A stretch of DNA of 64,000 nucleotides from Angiostrongylus vasorum (taxonomy: Eukaryota; Nematoda; Chromadorea; Rhabditida; Metastrongylidae): NCBI GenBank assembly GCA_018806985.1, contig JADANN010000374.1, positions 434,001 to 498,000 of the forward strand, given 5' to 3'. Each line of letters starts with the position of its first letter. The stretch's first letter is position 1. The notes beneath the pieces are model-generated. The model was not told where the DNA came from. It saw only the letters and a list, made by a program, of their open reading frames with translations, and searched no databases. Shown here piece by piece: positions 1-11,944 of this stretch. Made by a program: the position numbers and the translations under genes.

Positions 1-2203
1 TCCCGCTGTGCTTTTGTATGCTATGCGTGCCTAGTGGGGTACTTTGTCTTATTAGTTTTCGTTTGCCATCTAGGTGTTCTTTTATACGGATACAGAAAGG
101 TCTGCCCGTTTCGCCAATATATTCGTCTCCGCAAGCATTACAAAAGATCAGGTATATCGTACCTGAACTCATGCAATCACCATCCCTGCCGTAAGGGCAA
201 ATTACGCAATTTGTTGTTTCGCATAGACGGTCATACAGGCGGTTACGAACTAACTGACGACGTAGAGTAGCCGGTGGTATTTCAACCATCGCTACCGATT
301 CCTCTAGACCTGCCCTTCTTAAGCATCGTTTAATCGCTACGCTTAGTTCATCGATAATAAAGGGCAACATAAACGGGACTTTCTTTTGGCCAACTGTTTC
401 GCTTGGGCGCGTCGCTCTCCTTCTAAACTTATCTCGTAGGGTTACTATTTCGTAGCCATTGGAGATGGCTATTTGCCGAGCCAAGTCGCGCAATTCTTCC
501 TTTAGTTCCCTGGTTGTGCACACAGAGCTGGCTGTTCGAAACATGTTTCTCACAAGCGCCCTCTTTGTGTGTGAAGGGTGGGAAGAAAGGAAATGAACGA
601 GGATGTTCTTGTTACTTGGCTTTCGGTACCACTTTGTCATGTAACCGCTACTTGATAGGTTTATTTGGACGTTTAAAAACGGAAGCCAGTTTTTTCTCGG
701 TTTCTCCCGGGTGAACTTAATGTACTCAGACTGCTCGTTCAATAATTCAAAGCATTTGTCCATCTCCTCCTGCTTAGAGAAGGTGACAAAACAATCATCT
801 ACATATCTGCAGTAGAGTAGTGGCCGGAGATCGAGAGCAGGGGCCTCTATCTTAGACATAAACACAGTGGCAAGGCTTGGTGCCAGTCGCTGTCCCATAG
901 CCAGCGCCCTTATTTGCGCGAAATATTTCCTAGACCATCTGAAAATCGAGCAATTTAGGCACTACTTTAAGAGAGCCATTAGCTGCTGGATGGACAAGCC
1001 ATGCATATTTATTCTTCCTTCATGTTCAACAAGAAGTTCGAAGATGGCTTGCATTGCGGAGTCATTCGATACGTTGGTGTACAGCGCGGTTACGTCGAAG
1101 GACTCCATCACGTACGCGTTATTAGGAGACGCGTTATGTAGACGTTCTAGGAGCATTTGGGTGTTTGTGAGGTGAGCTGGAATATGGTTAAGCAACTGGG
1201 TAAGTATTAGGCTTAAAAACCAGGTTATTCTATCCGTTGGCCCGTCTACACAGCTGATATGGGTCTAACCTTAAATGATGACGGATTAGTTGACGCAAGA
1301 TTATCAGGTGATACCAACTTATGTGTTTTAATAAGTAGGTATAGGACGGGACATGTTGGTTTATCGATTTAAAAGTGCGAAATAACCGATGGTTTTAAAC
1401 CTGCAGCCTTTGCTACACGGACCCATTGATTGTTTAGCTTTCGGTGTTGACTTTTATATTCCTTTTCAGAGGATGGGCGATAGAGGGTAGCATCACTAAG
1501 ATGTTCCTCTGTTATCTCAACATCCAGCTGGCGAGGAATAACTACTAACTCTCCCCCCTTATCACTAACAGACAATTTTATTGTTTTTGAGTTTATTAAT
1601 TCTCTAATTTCTCGCATGCCACATTTTTTGTGCGGCTGTAAGGTTAGAGATAAACTTCCTATCGTGGTAGTGATTAAGGGTCTTGAGAACGCCGTCCGAA
1701 AACATTCGGAATTCTATGTCAACTCCATCGTTAGAGTCCTGCTGTCTAAAAAACGTCTTAGGGAAAGGAGATGGTGGTAGTGACGCCGCCTCTTGATTTT
1801 TATCTCTGCTTGATGTTTCTTGTTTGGCCTGATAGGGGAGTCGATCTTGAAGCTCATAAAGGTTACATGCTCTCCTACGCAGGGTCGTTTTAGAAATGGG
1901 CTGTGATGGTGCAAAGCTTGGGCCCAATTCTAATAGCGAACGCGCACTCTCAGGTATTGTTGTGCCCCCAATCACGGTGACCCTAGATTTTACTGGTGCA
2001 TTATCAACCCTAGTTTGACTGTTATGAAAAGCGTGAAGAATTTGTTTGCGGTAGAATTTTCTTGAAGCTGAGTCATGTGAATTACCCAAAAGATTTTCGA
2101 ATTTTCGTTGTAAGGTTATTTTGGCATTAGACCTAATAAAATCGCATATCAATATGCTGTTTAACAACTTCGCGATTTCTGAACAAGAAAACGACGCATT
2201 CAT
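1..2203 (-). pseudogene. Penelope-like retroelement (PLE1), decayed RT plus GIY-YIG nuclease
   Basis: The minus strand encodes, in broken frames, a Penelope-like element protein. It opens at about 2203 with an N-terminal region of about 200 residues, shifts frame near 1617 into a segment with SVSDKGGELVVIP, then continues through a segment with ESFDVTALYTNV (about 1110). The RT active-site box CRYVDDCFVTFS lies near 790-820. The C-terminal part near 100-220 has CNACGDEYIGETGRP, the GIY-YIG endonuclease signature typical of PLEs. At least one frameshift (about 1610-1620) and in-frame stops (about 960 and in 1200-1370) show it is dead. The copy runs off the left edge of the window. PLEs copy themselves by target-primed reverse transcription. 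Family assignment is firm because RT and GIY-YIG occur in the right order; exact ends are uncertain. Confidence 0.85.
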
Positions 2204-3101
2204 ATTCCATTGCCGAGGTTAATAGAAAGTCTATCCTGGGAAGTTGTTTTACTTAAAGTGAAGCTGGTTTTATGATAAGAGGCGGTAATTTCTCTGTTAA
2301 AAATCAGTATGGGAGTTTAGTTTAGTTTACAAGCTTTTGGAAGAAAATTCATTGGCAAAGGATTGTATATAGTTCGTATATTTCCTTAATTTAAAGTCAG
2401 TTATAAATAAAATTTTTAAAAGATGCAAATTTAAGCTTTTAAAATCCTGCCCCGAGTTTCATCGCCATATACGCAGAAACTAAGCGATACATTGGGAACA
2501 TCATAATATGCTACTAGACGAACTACCGCTTTTTCAACTGCATTCATCTTTGAACTACTACTTTCGACACATAGAAAGTGAGAAGTATCCTCATCTTTTG
2601 AGAATTGTAGCCATTTTGCAATCAGTAAGATTCATTGCAAACTGAGATTTGGTGGTGTGAGTTCAAAGCAGCCATTATTTGCCCATCTTATGAATTCATA
2701 TGTGGTCACGTTGTTGCAAATGTGTCGCAGTTGGACGGCGGAACTATTTCAGTAACATATGAGACCCATCTCAAGGCAACGAAACACTGCTAGTTTTTTT
2801 TTCTTTGAGGGATAAAGTCATGCGTAATTTGTAGAAAGTATGCCGCTGAGTAGTATATGAAAATCGGTTTATGAAGCTGTGTTATAATTCTCAAACCGAC
2901 CGTCAATTAACCTCAGTGCCAAAATAATCAGCGTTTGTTCAAATTGCTGAGCTTACATAAGGTTGACAAATGGACGAGCACTTCGAAACGTTAACGGAGT
3001 AAATCTCGTTTTTAACCTCGTTCAAGCTGAAAAATTTAAATGTAAATTATGTTCTACTCTAAAGCTACAAATATCCTGAAGATTTTCTTTCCTCTGTTCA
3101 G
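2204..3101. other. Non-coding stretch upstream of the rnf-5 exon
   Basis: AT-rich sequence between the PLE1 start and the first visible rnf-5 exon, presumably intron. At 2213-2240 is a short motif (GCCGAGGTT followed by ATAGAAAGTC) that recurs near 47056 and 53540 next to other PLE pieces, so it is probably PLE 5' flank. A weak hammerhead-like string is present at about 2962-3000. I found no RING-domain exon here. Confidence 0.5.
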
Positions 3102-4649
3102 CAAGGTTTTCCTGGCTTCCAGTGGGGAGACGGTGGTCCAGGCGGTGGTGTACAGTTTTCTCTTGGAATTGGTGAGTTCTTTATACTTTATGTGATTTAG
3201 TAATCTCACGTGGATATGTCAAACATGTTGATTTTAATGGTGTAAGTGGATTTCCGCTCATAATTTTAAGCAAGTCGGCCTGCGTGTGTTGATGCCAGCT
3301 CTTTTTCTTTCCGGCCATTTGTTTTTGCCACATAGAGTTTTGCTCTCCCACCATTGATATATTATTCGATATTAGTCGAGAAATGCTAATTCCTACATTT
3401 TGTTGCTTACAAAAAACTTTCTTACCAGGTTGTTACAAGCTACGAAGGGACAGAATATTCCTTTGTGAATTGCTCTCAACTCATGGCAAGTGCGACGAAG
3501 AATTAATCACCAGTTGACATGTGACATTCACACAGAATGTAACGGATCGAGTATAAAGTGGTAATTGGAAGTTATTCAGTACACACGTTGGTTCGATCCC
3601 GTGCTCCAGGCCTACCATGCTCGTCATCATTCCGAGGTGGGCAGACTGGTAGCAGGCCTGTTTGGGAAGATAGGAGCAATGACTTGGTCAATCGATACTT
3701 ACCTACTTGATACTTGAACGGCCTGTCCTCACTGGTTGTGCGGGTCCTCGCATTACCTCCATTTTTCAGAGATTTGCTGGTTAAGCCATTGTTCCCTGGA
3801 ATCCCGAGGTCAGCGTGGCCAAAGTCTGCCTCAGGTCGTTACCACGACAAGCAGTCGCAGCCCTTGTGGATCAGAGGGAGATTTACCACCATGCCACTCT
3901 GATACCCGGACGGTGGTGGATCCTGGTATTGGTTTACCTTTAGCTAGGCTTCCTGATGGAAACGTCGGACTCCTCAGCTTGGGAGACCGTGCCAGAGAGA
4001 TGAATCTCCCCGCTGTACATCGCAGCCCGACACCTAGGAACACCTAGCCACGGTGAGGCGGTAAACCGTTGGGAGGGATCTTTTGATAGGTCACTGCTAA
4101 TCACTATATAGGCCAGATATGTATTCAGTAACCTCTGTGATGCTTGATGAAGTCGAATGCACGGTGCATCCCCAAGGGATTGATTAACGCCGAGAACTTT
4201 ATCCTTTATACTTCATTATTTATGCAGAACCGGATGCTGCATATAATTATGAATCATGTTCCTTTTGGGTACTGTTGTTTCCACAAATAATCATTTAATT
4301 GTTAATCACTAAAATAGTGGGAGTTTTGGATAAGACAAATGAATACCACTGATAGCTGCGTGACATCGATTACGTTAGTTGAACGTGAAGCATTGGTTCT
4401 TGCGAACCTGTTTTTCAGCTGATGTCAGAATTTTGCTATGTACTTTGCAACGAATTATTTGGTATTTCGTAACATGTGTATTGAGGTGTCTTCCCCCTAT
4501 CATTCTTCACAACCTGGTTTACTGCACGACAAGATCCTCGCCCTGCTGCCCCTCAACGAGGTTCTCGTCAGTATCAAGAAGAGCAGTTCCTTTCAAACAT
4601 GTTCTTATATCTCGGTGTCTTTTTTGTTCTGTGGCTAGTATTTGTTTGA
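3102..4649 (+). CDS. rnf-5: RNF5/RNF185-type membrane E3 ubiquitin ligase, last two exons only
   Basis: Two plus-strand exons encode the C-terminal part of an RNF5/RNF185 homologue, an ER- and mitochondria-anchored RING E3 ligase acting in protein quality control. Exon 3102-3171 (acceptor ctctgttcag, donor gtgagt) gives QGFPGFQWGDGG and VQFSLGIG, matching the glycine/aromatic linker of RNF185. Exon 4486-4649 joins in phase (G|GT) and gives VFPLSFFTTWF (first membrane segment), a Pro/Arg-rich stretch, QYQEEQFLSN and the final membrane segment MFLYLGVFFVLWLVFV before TGA at 4647-4649. The acceptor of the last exon is attgag, not the usual TTTCAG. The intron (3172-4485) contains a SINE1 copy split by a family A element. 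The RING exons are not found in this window and should lie to the left. An AATAAA at about 5258 could be its polyadenylation signal. Identity rests on tail similarity only. Confidence 0.75.
3548..4215 (+). repeat. SINE1 copy, split by a family A insertion
   Basis: tRNA-like B box (GGTTCGATCCC) at about 3590. The SINE1 body runs to about 3695 and resumes at about 4090-4215 with its usual 3' part (GCCAGATATG ... GAAGTCGAATGCA ... TTTATCCTTT). The middle is a family A element. Confidence 0.75.
3692..4080 (-). repeat. Family A retroposon copy inserted in SINE1
   Basis: About 390 bp copy of the dispersed family A, with diagnostic strings CGGTGGTGGATCCTGGTATT and GAGGCGGTAAACCGTTGGG. Read on the minus strand it ends in the CAAGTA-type tail shared by the family. 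Confidence 0.8.
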
Positions 4650-5401
4650 AAATTGTACGAAACTACTCTATCTGCATTCCATCAAAGTATTACTATACTA
4701 TGTTGATAGATTTTACTATTTACTATGTGTGCACCTGGCTTTTCCGGGTATTTATAATATTTTCTGGATATCTGCAATCATGTTTCAATTCTTAACGTGT
4801 CCCCTTGCAGGAATACTGTCTATGGGAACAGATAGACCTGCACCTAACTTTCACAGCTGTAACTTGAACATTGTACTTGAATTCGAATTTACCCTGTGTG
4901 CCTATAAGAACAAATCTGAGTAGTGGACGAAACTTCCTACTTATAAGCTACGCTATATGTAAAGAAATAATGAACGCTTCTTTCGAGATGGAAGCATGTT
5001 AGAGCACATTTACTGTTAACCACAACTTAACAAGAAAAGTGGGATGGAATTTGAGGCGGTCCTAATTGCTTACGTTCACTATTTCTCGAAGTATCCTACA
5101 CATATGGTGTTTTCACCGTGTTTACTTATGTTTAGAGCAGGTGTGCAGTAATCTATGGCAAGATTTCTATCAGTCTTCTGTTTTGTTGGCTATATAACCA
5201 AAAGATAGCATATAGTAAGGAAAAGGATTCCAAAATTCATGTACAATTGTTAAAAGCTCAATAAAATCCAACGGTAAGATGAAGACAGAAGAAGCAACAC
5301 CACATAAATTTTTAAAGTGAACAAATGCGAAATAGTACTGTTAAGTCCAGAAGGAGAAGGTGGACCCCTGAATACTGAGAAGTGTCTTTGGTCCTCAAGT
5401 G
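4650..5401. other. 3' intergenic space between convergent rnf-5 and odr-4
   Basis: About 750 bp without coding signal, presumably the two 3' UTRs. An AATAAA at about 5258 is on the plus strand and would suit rnf-5. I see nothing else. Confidence 0.55.
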
Positions 5402-8400
5402 TTATCTTCCTATGACGAAGTAGACTACGATGCTTACCACTGCGATAATAACAGAAAGGGCTATCAAGAGTGGGAATATTGAGCCGATATCACCATCCTT
5501 TGGTTTAAGGTTGACTATTGGAGTGTCGTCAAGTGGGGCACGAACCACCTCCATTTCATCTATTTCTAGGCATCGTTCCCATCCTTCATCAATGTGTTTC
5601 TTATTTGCTTTCACTCCAAGCAACTCGTCAAAATTACTTTGCGCATCTTCAACAGTGTCAGCTTCAAATAAATAGTCCGAAAACAGTATAGCAGGATGCG
5701 TATCTAGCACGGTCGTAGCTGGACGTGGCATTTGATGCACGGAACATAGCCCCGCTGCAGCTTCTTCCACGACATCCATTGACTCGTATTGCAGTTCTTA
5801 AGGACAGGAAATATAGTCTCGTTCTTTATCTGATGGAAACAAAGATGGCATTTAAAACCACCTGCTCGAGCTGTTAGGCTCCTTATCAGATGTTGTTTAA
5901 CAGCCGCCACAGCAAAACTAACATTGGATTTCACTGGGACTGCTGCACGAATCTGAATGCTCCATTATTACTATAGAGTAAAAAAAGAACAGAACTATGT
6001 ATATCAACCTTCCCTATGAAAGATATTTTTTTAGACGGGAATTCAGCGTATCACACATTGCGCTTATTTTATTTGGAAAAACGTTTTCTACTGATCATAA
6101 TATCGAGTACTGGTTCAGTGATGCCAAGCGGCATTATTCCACAGCAAGCAGACAGAAGACAGTACAATTTGCAGCGACGGGTGGTCATGACCCGGAAACT
6201 CAATATCAAAAGACACTTCGTGCAAGTTTGTCGCACTTTGCGGTTCACAAGTGTTTCCCTTGTTCTCTGCAATGTGAAGAGGATATGAGAAATAGAAGAA
6301 TCGAATTAAGTAGGACAAATATGGAATGCTAAACTGACCACACGCATCGACGAACATCTCCACCTCTATCGCGTCTACCTTCTTCTTTTTCACATCTTTA
6401 AACAATTGTTCAGATTCATCTCGCATCTCACCATTGATCAAAGCCTGCAAAACACCCCATTTAATTTGTATGCTAAAAGCAGAATTATTATGGAAGAACA
6501 GATGTTCGTAGAATAGTAAGCAACTAAATTTTTGAACTAAGGATGGATGCTATCGGTAAATTAGTTCAAGCCATATATCTCCCTTATGTGAAGGATCTCA
6601 AGCAGTCTGGTCATGACGCTATATAGTACATCGCCGATTGGTGGATGACTGGCTAAAACATAACGCCCAATTTGGTTTTTCGATAACTAGCAGCAATTTC
6701 TGGAGTACTGAAATAGTTGGGGAGATGGGAACTTCGCATGCTTATACAAGACATTTTGCTCTAAATATGCGCTATAAAATATCCCTCTGTAAAGAATTTG
6801 AAAAATTTGGTCTCTTAGAGAACTGAAATTATCAAAAAAGCAAACAAAAGAAATCATGTTCTTTTTTATTTACTTCCCACTACGATTTTTCACGGCAGGG
6901 TACTATGTGAAACACAATCACAATGCAACATATTTTTTTTTGCTGTCCTCGATTTGGGTTCCCCAGATCAATCCCGTTGATGGGTGACTGATGATGATGG
7001 TGATGGCACTGGTAAATAGAAAACTAGCTGAAAGAAAGGTGGAATGAAGGACCCGCATGGTGTGGTGGTGAACGTGTTAGCCCCCAAAAAATGGTAATAG
7101 CATGTTCGACTCTCGCGTCCGGAGTTTGTAAATGTCTCAGCTTCGTTGTGGTTGTATAAAGAAGAGATTTTTACTTTTCGCAACTAAACGTCTCCCTGAG
7201 ACATATGTTGATATAGGGAAGGCTCAATGCCTTTCTTGTACAGTAACGAATTGTAGTTCCACATAATTAGTCATCATTATGCATAAGTGCGCAAATATGC
7301 TGTGTTTGTCTATCTAAAAACTTCAAGCAACCAAGTATTATTGGGGCATGAAGCAAGAGTACTTTTAACAACAGGAAAGGTCCGTACTCCGGGAGATCCC
7401 CATAAACTAGCCGTTAGTATGCTCAGTCCCCCACGGTAGAGCTCTTCGAGAATCGCGTTCTTCACTTACTTACTTACTTGGATAACCCGTCTTCACTTGT
7501 TGTGCGAATCCTGTAGTCTCGAGGTTAACCTGGCCAACGTCTGCCCCAGGTCGTAAACCGCCACAAGCAGTCGCGGTTCTTGTGAATCAAAGGTAGATTT
7601 GCGACCATGCGACTACTTTGATCCCAGGACGGTGGGGGGATCCTGGTATTGGTTTACTCTTAGCTGGGCCTCCTGATGGAAACGCCGGACTCCTTCTCTG
7701 CTTGGGAACCCCCTACCGGGAGAATGAATACCCCGGCTGTACATCGTAGCCCGACACCCAGAACAGCTCCCACTCAAGATAAGGCGGTAATCGCGTTCAT
7801 TAAACTGACTGAAAAAAAAGTAAAAAATAGTGCGCCTTTTACGACAAGCGCAACGCCCTCTAAGAAAAGGAACCCGCAGTGTAGGTCCTATTGTTTAACA
7901 GGAACGATGGGAACATTACCGAAGTTCATTTCAGTCATTCGACATTCAACGAGATTTCAATTGATACCACCTTTAATAAATAACCAGAAACCATATTTAC
8001 GTTGAAAGAACTTGAAAAATTTACCAAAGAGCAGTTGAGAAGGTTCTCGGTGAAAGGCCGAATCGCTGCTATGAACTCTGTGAAGAAATGTGGCTGTTTC
8101 GTCTTCGTCGGTACATTAAGACAAATTCTAGCAGAAGCACTCGACACAGCTGATACCCATTCTAACTGAAATCACAGTAACTGACAATTACGGAATAGAG
8201 GATTTCGAAATTTCAAAACTGACGTCACATGAGGAAACTTGTAAATCATCAAATACGAAATTACGTCAAGTCATTTACGCACAGCAGAAAAGGACACTTT
8301 CGTTGGTGAGTCTGGACCCCGATTTACCACATCCGTGACCAAGCCCATCGGCTTACCTAATGGAGACTCAATGAAGACTAGAGCCATATAGTCAGACAAT

Positions 8401-9622
8401 GAGCTAATGCCTAACGTTGTTAGCAAATTTGTGATCTGTTGAATGCGAGCCAGTGCTCGTTTAAGCATCGCCTTCTGGTCGTTAAAGATTCTTCGTCCAG
8501 AAAAAAATGCCAGACCTGAAGTTATAAAGAGAACTCTCTTCATACAACCCATTTTTCACATCAGCTGCAGGGATCCCAGCACTTCTTACATTCTTGCATT
8601 CGATTCGTTTCTCTTCATACGTCATCCACGAACGTTCCCGAACTTTCCGTGCGTGAGTTCAGTTGCTGCTTGAGGATTTCCCTATCGTTATGAATATCGT
8701 TGGATGCTGGACAAGTCGATTTTCACTGAACTCCTAAGCTAGCCGGACTAGGGCGTTCCCACTTGGATTCGCAGAGAGTGATCATTCCGTAGACATGTCT
8801 GGTACCCATTTTCTGACACTAGGGGCATGTGAGGATTGGCAAGAGCAAGATGAGATAGAAACAGAATCGTGGTCGTGATGAATTCGTCACCTCCACTGAG
8901 TTACTTGCCCTCTTTCATAAAAAAAAAACTTAAAAAAATTAAAAGGATAAAGCATTAGGCGTTGATCAATCCTTGGGTGATGTGCCATGCATTCGACTTC
9001 GTTAAGCACCGTAGAAGGCGATTTAATGCATATCTGGACTTTACACTGACCCGCGCTGGCCTGCCGATGAATCCAGCCAATGCTGCTATCCTCCCATACA
9101 GTTTCGGTATCAATTTGCCGACCACCAGAGGGATGGACGGCTTGCTGAATCTGGGGTGCGGGAATCGATCCCATGTGTATTGCAGGCCGCCTCCGACCAC
9201 TGCGCTACACAAGCAAAAAAGAACTAAGCATAACTATAGCGTAGTGGAATGAATTACTAACCAACGACATTAATACCGCCAGGTAAGATCCTCGTCACTT
9301 TCTCAGCGTTGTCAGCAATCCATTCTTCATCTAACGTTTTAGAAAGCGTATCACCCTGCCTAAAATAAAGATGGCTATGAGGATTACCTTGCCACGACGT
9401 CTTCGGGAAGAAAGAAAGTAATTCTCGTGAGATATTCACCGAATCAGTGGCAGTCATTGGCAGAGGACACGGAGCCATATGAGCTACATGAATCTCTCCG
9501 TCAGAGCAGAATGAGCCAACCAGGAAATACGCCGCGTACGAAACACCATGTTCAGCCTCGTTCGGTTGAGAACCCTGTGTCAAATTGACCCTGGATTCCA
9601 GAGAATTGTCGAATACGATCAT
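5402..9622 (-). CDS. odr-4: ODR-4 homologue, chemoreceptor trafficking factor
   Basis: Six minus-strand exons join in phase to a protein of about 440 residues, close to the length known for C. elegans ODR-4: 9622-9262, 8533-8279, 8149-8025, 6444-6339, 5942-5862, 5796-5402. Exon 1 carries YAAYFLVGSFCSDG and LDEEWIADNAEKV then RILPGG, the family's N-terminal hallmark. Exon 5 gives VPVKSNVSFAVAAVKQH. The last exon has LFSDYLFEADTVEDA and a C-terminal membrane anchor (SIFPLLIALSVIIAVVSIVV), so the bulk faces the cytosol. In C. elegans ODR-4 acts at the ER in sensory neurons to export odorant receptors such as ODR-10 to cilia. The start at 9622 is chosen because a ggtctcag acceptor, suitable for spliced-leader addition, lies five bases upstream; an ATG at 9643 is an alternative. 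The exon 2 (gaagagag) and exon 6 (ttaag) acceptors are unusual. Introns 1 and 4 contain SINEs and a family A copy. Confidence 0.88.
6868..6936 (-). repeat. SINE2 tail fragment in odr-4 intron 4
   Basis: Matches the 3' end shared by other SINE2 copies (TTTACT.CC.ACTACGATTTTTCACGGCAGGG). Only about 70 bp is present, facing another SINE2 piece at 7015. Confidence 0.55.
7015..7170 (+). repeat. SINE2 copy, head and body
   Basis: tRNA-like head GCATGGTGTGGTGGTGAACG at about 7057, then a B-box-like GTTCGACTC and the body string CGGAGTTTGTAAATGTCTCAG. Opposite orientation to the tail piece at 6868. Confidence 0.65.
7465..7785 (-). repeat. Family A copy with intact tail, internal deletion
   Basis: Begins on the plus strand with ACTTACTTACTTACTTGG, i.e. 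an (AAGT)n tail on the minus strand. About 60 bp internal to the family consensus are missing after TTGTGCGAATCCTG. Lies in odr-4 intron 4. Confidence 0.75.
8560..8790 (-). repeat. SINE3 copy, head missing
   Basis: Shares GGGATCCCAGCACTTCTTAC, CTTGCATTCGATTCG and the GGGCGTTCCCACTTGGATT stretch with the copies at 15.4, 27.4 and 44.3 kb. Lies in odr-4 intron 1. Confidence 0.65.
8942..9218 (-). repeat. SINE1 copy
   Basis: Near full-length copy in odr-4 intron 1. On the minus strand it starts with the tRNA-like GTGTAGCGCAGTGGTCGG head, has GGGATCGATTCCC, and ends in the TTTATCCTTTT tail. Confidence 0.8.
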
Positions 9623-9739
9623 CTGCCCTGAGACCAATATCATCACTACAACGGCAGAGAAATGGATCAGATCACTGCGAAAACAACCAAAGTACGTGTC
9701 ACCAGGAGCAATTAATGCTGAAGAAAAAAAACGGACCAT

Positions 9740-9966
9740 AAAAAATTGCTTTGCAAATTATTGGCAAAAATGTCAGTGTCATGCTTCGAAGTAGGGAAAT
9801 AACTTATGTGAGGCAAGACCGAATACAAACATGTTTGACGAACTCATCTTTGGAGGAACTCATTCCCACTTTGAGGCCTACAGCTACGATTTTAGCACGC
9901 GGTCCAGAATGGAGGTCGCATTTGCGGACCTGCGCATTAGGATTATTGTGACAACTTTTCGTAGTT
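9740..9966. other. Presumed 5' flank of odr-4
   Basis: Short sequence upstream of the odr-4 start with no recognised coding or repeat. It should hold the promoter, but I see no defined element. Confidence 0.3.
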
Positions 9967-10345
9967 TCATCTTACTTACTTGGATACTAGGACGCACTTT
10001 CCATTCTCCGGAGATTTAGCTACTGTGGTTCCCTGGAAACCCGAGGACAGCCTGGCCAAAGTCTGTCCCAGGTAGTCCCCACCACTGGAAGTCGACGCCC
10101 TTGTGGATCAGAGGGGGATTTGCCATCATGCCACTAGTTTGGTACCGGACGGTGGTGGACTCTGGCATTGGCTTACTATTAGCTGGGCGTCGTGATGGAA
10201 ACTCTCCGGATTCCTTCTCAACTTGGGAAACCCCTGCTGGGGGATAAATCCCCCCCGCTGCACATCGCTGTTCGACACTCAGGAACACCTCCCAGCCACG
10301 ATGACGCGGTAAACCGTGGGGAGGGTGGGAGGAGGAGGGGTGGGG
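9967..10345 (-). repeat. Family A copy
   Basis: Starts CTTACTTACTTGGATACTAG and ends CCACGATGACGCGGTAAACC. Full-length arrangement, upstream of odr-4. A G-rich run (GGGAGGGTGGGAGGAGGAGG) follows directly at about 10319. Confidence 0.8.
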
Positions 10346-10767
10346 GAAGTTTTGCATTTATTTGGATAATCGCGTAAACAAAGCACACTGTTAGAATTTT
10401 CGCCTATTTCTGTGTGCAGTTGTAGAATCATGGCGAAGAAGCGCCGAAGACCAGTGTCGAGTATTGCGAATTATCCTACTAAATATAGTGACGCTTGCAA
10501 ACCCATAGCAGCACGTCCTCGTGGAAGAACGACCCGGCAAAAGAAATGCTTCGGCTGGTCAATGTAACAACCTGCTTAAATGGCTAGTGGGTAGAAGCCA
10601 CTAGGCACGGACAAAAACGCAGCCCTATTACCGCCAGTCGCTAAGTTGTGATGCCCCATGACCGCTAGATTTTCAGTGAAATCCAGACTGGAGTGAGAAC
10701 TGGGGTCGTGACTCTAGAGTCCCACCACAGGAAGGAAATATATTGTTTCTGAACTCCACTAAGACAA
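10346..10767. other. Unassigned stretch with a small basic ORF
   Basis: No repeat recognised. A 45-codon ORF at 10430-10567 begins MAKKRRRPVSSIANYP and is lysine/arginine-rich. Without homology or splice support it is only a candidate. Confidence 0.3.
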
Positions 10768-10925
10768 TGTCGCTTTTATTTACTGCCTGTGCTCTTTCAG
10801 GACAGGGTATGAGGTGAAATACAACTAAAATGATGCTGAGATATTTGCAAAACTCCGGACCGCAGGTATCTGCAGTGGGGATCGAACTTGCTATTTCTCT
10901 TTACAGAGACATTCTGGATCTCTCA
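10768..10925 (-). repeat. SINE2 copy, partial
   Basis: Carries TTTATTTACTGCC, TTTGCAAAACTCCGGACCGC and GGGGATCGAACTTGC, i.e. the SINE2 tail and B-box region; the A-box end is lost. Confidence 0.65.
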
Positions 10926-11944
10926 ACGCTGTGGCTTCCAGTATCGACCGAATATCTGCAAGTCAAACCTAGGCACTGGATACGGTTTTCCTGTACATGT
11001 CTTATTGATATCCAATCAAATGCATCTTCTCGAACCCTACGTGAGCCTACTTTGACAGTTTCCCTATTAGGCAAATGGAATTTTAACACGCATGTGACGA
11101 GACGTCATTCTGAGCAGTTGGGAAGAGCTCCAAAATTAACTCATGCATGAGTCATTAATGATTCATACCGTGATAAATGTGTTACTTATTTCGCTATTAA
11201 AACTGTCTTTTTAGAATTAGAAGCGGAAACCGCCAAATCTCTAGCCAAAATCAAATAAATTGCTCACAACAACTTCTACAATTGTGGGTAACAACTATTA
11301 AGAAGGCGTAAACTTGGTGGGAACTGCGAAGATTATTGTGGTCATGGCTGGAAATACTGGTTACTAGTTACCACGCCAAACTAGAATACGTTTTCCCTGA
11401 AGATTCCCGACAGAATGGTGAATGCTTCCATATCATGAACGAGTAAACACGACCTATGGACTTACAGTAGTGACTACCTAGGAGGGATTCAACACTGAGG
11501 AACACCATCATTTACCTAGATTCCGTAGAATTTCCATATTTACCTACGAACTATGGTACTTACGAACTTACTTATGATACGCACAACCAGTAAACGTCCA
11601 TACCTACAGTACTAGTAATTCTTGTAGTGAGTTCTAAATTCATAACAACTTCTAAGGTACAATATACCGCTTCTGAGCAAAAAATATTCTGGGGAAAAGG
11701 CATGAACAAAGCAGAGCAAGAGACCGTACCGCTCAGCATCTATTCCACTTAAAGCAATCATAACTCCTTGTTGTAGATAAGACTATTCGAATTCTTCTCA
11801 ACTGGTTAGAATCACACGGTGTTGCCACATCGCCCTCCAAAATAATCCAAAGCGACGAAAGGGAATTAAGAGACGAAATATTCACCAAATCCCTTCTCAC
11901 TATTGCAGTCGAAGCGGGTACAGCTACAGTAATGCTCTGAACGC
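10926..11944. other. Unassigned stretch
   Basis: About 1 kb of ordinary AT-rich sequence. I see no gene, RNA or repeat I can name. Confidence 0.4.

Noticed and set aside
3714..4047. Overlapping open frames on both strands at 3.7-4.0 kb, with similar ones at 7.7, 10.2, 34.5, 38.2, 51.1 and 54.6 kb
   Set aside because: The same frames recur because they lie in copies of family A; reading frames differ between copies and show no conservation as protein.
4379..4923. Plus-strand frames extending past 4649 that looked like further exons of rnf-5
   Set aside because: The frame joined in phase from exon 3102-3171 stops at 4647-4649 directly after the final membrane segment, as in the family; the others are shadows.
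8962..9252. Open frames over 8.9-9.25 kb on both strands
   Set aside because: They lie in a SINE1 copy within an odr-4 intron.
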